A stretch of 64,000 nt of DNA. Source: Roseibacillus persicicus (lineage in GTDB: Bacteria > Verrucomicrobiota > Verrucomicrobiia > Verrucomicrobiales > Akkermansiaceae). The first letter of the stretch is position 1. Each line of letters begins with the position of its first letter. A model generated the notes under the pieces. The model did no database searches and had not been told where the DNA came from. It worked only from the letters and a program-made list of their open reading frames with translations. The stretch covers positions 1-64,000 of the forward strand of contig NZ_BMXI01000006.1 in the NCBI RefSeq assembly GCF_014651675.1, written 5' to 3'. Shown here piece after piece: positions 63,810-64,000 of this stretch. A program made the translations under genes and the position numbers.

Positions 63810-64000
63810 ATGATTTTACCGGGAGGAACGCTGGGGATTTTGGGCGGTGGACAGTTGGGCCGCATGTTGTGTCTGGAGGCCCGTCGTCTGGGCTATCGCA
63901 CGGTGGTGTGGAGCGGCAGCGAGGTCGCGGAACCGACGCAAGGGGTGGCGGATGAGGTGATTCTGAAGCCGTTTTCCGATGCCGAGGCGCAAGCCTACTT
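63810..64000 (+). CDS. purK: N5-carboxyaminoimidazole ribonucleotide synthase, 5' part
   Basis: The first 63 codons are in the window and run past its end. MILPGGTLGILGGGQLGRML, then EARRLGYRTVVW, is the N-terminal nucleotide-binding part of the ATP-grasp enzyme PurK, which carboxylates AIR. It follows purE by 22 bases. The remaining ATP-grasp and C-terminal domains lie outside. Confidence 0.93.
   Translation, partial: MILPGGTLGILGGGQLGRMLCLEARRLGYRTVVWSGSEVAEPTQGVADEVILKPFSDAEAQAY

Noticed and set aside
1-64000. tRNA or rRNA genes
   Set aside because: Intergenic regions were read for T-loop and acceptor-stem patterns by eye and none was convincing.

Overview
The window looks like a chromosomal segment of a Verrucomicrobiota-type bacterium, probably marine or otherwise polysaccharide-associated. 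This is inferred from gene content, not from a marker gene. The signs are a menaquinone pathway (menA, menB), a menaquinone-type SdhCAB complex, secreted sulfatase and GH128 genes, giant secreted repeat proteins, Tat-exported TIM-barrel proteins, and GC-rich DNA throughout except for a few AT-rich patches. No rRNA, tRNA, CRISPR array or intact mobile element was found.

Layout. 0-2.4 kb is an accessory patch: an AT-rich orphan membrane protein, a decayed IS66 transposase, and two small minus-strand genes each preceded by a Fur-box-like sequence. 2.4-16.4 kb is mostly housekeeping: menA, a YkgJ-like protein, a PIN-like protein, menB, a Xaa-Pro aminopeptidase, a TRIC channel, oppBC permeases without their partners, folP and htpG. 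16.8-33.7 kb is dominated by secreted giants: a 1740-residue GH128 protein with discoidin, beta-trefoil and MAM-like modules, a DUF6288-like protein, and a 2945-residue TPR protein. 33.7-42.9 kb holds a photolyase, rpoA-rplQ, a PhyH-like dioxygenase, a ZIP transporter, citramalate synthase, a CAP-domain lipoprotein and a TolC-like lipoprotein. 42.9-46.2 kb is a retropepsin / 7TM-transglutaminase / ATP-grasp ligase operon, which converges on sdhCAB (46.1-49.6 kb). The last 13 kb is a catabolic island followed by purE-purK.

The most interesting region is 51.9-60.6 kb. A tight seven-gene minus-strand operon starts with a 764-residue protein that joins a membrane fatty-acid-desaturase-like oxygenase, a Rieske ferredoxin and an NqrF-like FAD/NAD reductase. 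Aldo/keto reductase, deacetylase, Gfo/Idh/MocA dehydrogenase, IolE/MocC-like TIM-barrel, small membrane protein and sodium:solute symporter genes follow. An AraC regulator is transcribed divergently. The set parallels the rhizobial rhizopine genes mocA, mocC and mocDEF, with mocD, mocE and mocF fused. I infer an uptake and oxidative O-demethylation route for a methylated cyclitol or sugar. The adjacent sulfatase and Tat-exported hydroxypyruvate-isomerase-like genes fit the same glycan-scavenging theme.
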